Made by a program: the position numbers and the translations under genes. 64,000 nt of DNA, taken from Brachybacterium ginsengisoli (GTDB taxonomy: Bacteria > Actinomycetota > Actinomycetes > Actinomycetales > Dermabacteraceae). The stretch covers positions 1,736,001 through 1,800,000 of the forward strand of contig NZ_CP023564.1 in assembly GCF_002407065.1 (NCBI RefSeq), written 5' to 3'. Every line of letters starts with the position of its first letter. Position 1 is the stretch's first letter. This document shows, one piece after another, positions 63,173-64,000 of this stretch. Under the pieces are notes generated by a model that saw nothing but the letters and a program-made list of their open reading frames with translations, searched no databases and was not told the DNA's origin.

Positions 63173-64000
63173 ATGACGAGCGAGGACGGGACCGCGGTGC
63201 GGGACGTGGACGTGGTGGTGATCGGGGCCGGTCAGGCCGGTCTGTCCGCCGCCTATCACCTGCAGCGTCGCGGAGGTCTGCGCTTCGTCGTCCTGGACGC
63301 GGAGGACGGGCCGGGAGGCGCCTGGCGGCACCGCTGGGACAGCCTCACCATGGCCACCGTCAACGGCATCCGCGAGCTGCCCGGCATGCCCCCGGTCGAG
63401 GCCGATGATGGCGTGTCCTCGAACCGGGCGGTCCCCGCCTACTTCGCGGACTTCGAGCAGCGCTTCGCCCTGCAGATCGAGCGCCCTGTCCGGGTGACGC
63501 TGGTGGAGGACGATCCCATCGCATCCGGCCCCGGGCCCCGCCCGCTGCTGATCCGGTCCGTCGGGCGTGACGGGGCCCCTCGGCCGCTGCTGCGGACCCG
63601 GGCGGTGCTGAACGCGACCGGCACCTGGACCCGCCCCTTCCGGCCCGTGATCCCGGGTGCGGGGGACTTCCGCGGCATCCAGCTGCACACCGCCGAGTAC
63701 GTGCGCGCCGAGGACTTCACCGGGGCCCGGGTGGGGATCATCGGCGGCGGCATCAGCGCGATCGGCCACCTGCTCGAGATCGCCGAGGTGGGGAGCACCT
63801 TCTGGTACACCCGCCGACCTCCCGTATTCGCCGACCGCCCCTTCACCGAGGAGCTCGGACGGGAGGCCGTCGCCGGGGTGTGGGAGCGGGTCCGCCAGGG
63901 CCTGCCCGTGCGCAGCGTCGTCTCCGCCACCGGCCTCGTGCGGACCCCCGCCGTGCAGGAGGCGGAGCGCCGGGGCCTGCTCGAGCGTCGGTCGCTCTTC
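63173..64000 (+). CDS. FAD/NAD(P)-binding monooxygenase-like protein (3'-truncated)
   Basis: First 276 codons of a flavin monooxygenase-like oxidoreductase; the window ends inside it. The FAD motif VVVIGAGQAGLSAAYHLQRRGG is at residues 15-36 and the second, NADPH-type Rossmann motif VGIIGGGISAIGHLLEI near 186-202. Between them LHTAEYVRAEDFTGAR resembles the FMO/YUCCA/CzcO-like linker region. ATG 63173 has no ribosome site. An in-frame GTG at 63119 overlaps the MetY stop (GTGA) and would add 18 residues, so the start is uncertain. Following MetY at this spacing it may be cotranscribed. Confidence 0.8.
   Translation, partial: MTSEDGTAVRDVDVVVIGAGQAGLSAAYHLQRRGGLRFVVLDAEDGPGGAWRHRWDSLTMATVNGIRELPGMPPVEADDGVSSNRAVPAYFADFEQRFALQIERPVRVTLVEDDPIASGPGPRPLLIRSVGRDGAPRPLLRTRAVLNATGTWTRPFRPVIPGAGDFRGIQLHTAEYVRAEDFTGARVGIIGGGISAIGHLLEIAEVGSTFWYTRRPPVFADRPFTEELGREAVAGVWERVRQGLPVRSVVSATGLVRTPAVQEAERRGLLERRSLF

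Overview
The window reads as one contiguous piece of chromosome from a very GC-rich actinobacterium. A Dermabacteraceae member such as Brachybacterium is my best guess, from the overall look of the genes and not from any database search. Supporting signs are strong G/C third-position bias, frequent GTG starts, 4-bp ATGA/GTGA gene overlaps, several apparently leaderless genes, an HTH-fused MurA, and a HelR-type RNA polymerase ATPase with a rifamycin-associated element. I see no rRNA, tRNA, transposase, integrase, prophage or CRISPR array. Both edges cut through genes.

Layout. 1-1.9 kb: the end of a sugar-import operon (LplB-type permease behind a LacI repressor). 2.0-4.4 kb: a divergent NarL-type two-component pair and a SHOCT membrane protein. 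4.4-7.2 kb: a DUF3100 membrane protein with an M20 amidohydrolase. 7.5-14.8 kb: housekeeping genes, namely a Tat-exported endonuclease/phosphatase-fold protein, a YcaQ/AlkX-like protein, a lipoprotein, thiC under a TPP riboswitch, a methyltransferase and a DUF1846 protein. 15.2-21.4 kb: a six-gene thu-like sugar operon (SBP, two permeases, ThuA, Gfo/Idh/MocA oxidoreductase, LacI) behind a near-palindromic LacI-type operator. 21.4-29.8 kb: a minus-strand operon for beta-L-arabinofuranosides (GH127, SBP, LplB and LplC permeases, DUF624) preceded by two tandem LacI genes.

30.0-41.9 kb: a 12-kb plus-strand island. It joins a double CMD/AhpD-fold protein, an iron-siderophore-type ABC importer, a large FAD/NAD(P)-binding protein and a complete dipeptide-type ABC importer. 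This is the least explained metabolic unit in the window. 41.9-45.6 kb: TetR, TauE/SafE transporter, HTH-MurA and HNH protein. 45.9-54.7 kb: a CPA1 cation/proton antiporter, a GlcNAc-type PTS permease facing a secreted phosphodiester-glycosidase/metallophosphoesterase, and an unknown protein. 54.8-58.6 kb: RAE-helR and a POT peptide transporter. 58.6-64 kb: an oxidoreductase, a siderophore-interacting protein, a Tag-like glycosylase lacking most zinc ligands, a MetY-like sulfhydrylase and the start of a flavin monooxygenase-like gene.

The window is dominated by uptake systems. Both complete sugar ABC operons lack an ATPase, which implies a shared MsiK-type ATPase elsewhere, while the iron-type and peptide-type systems carry their own.
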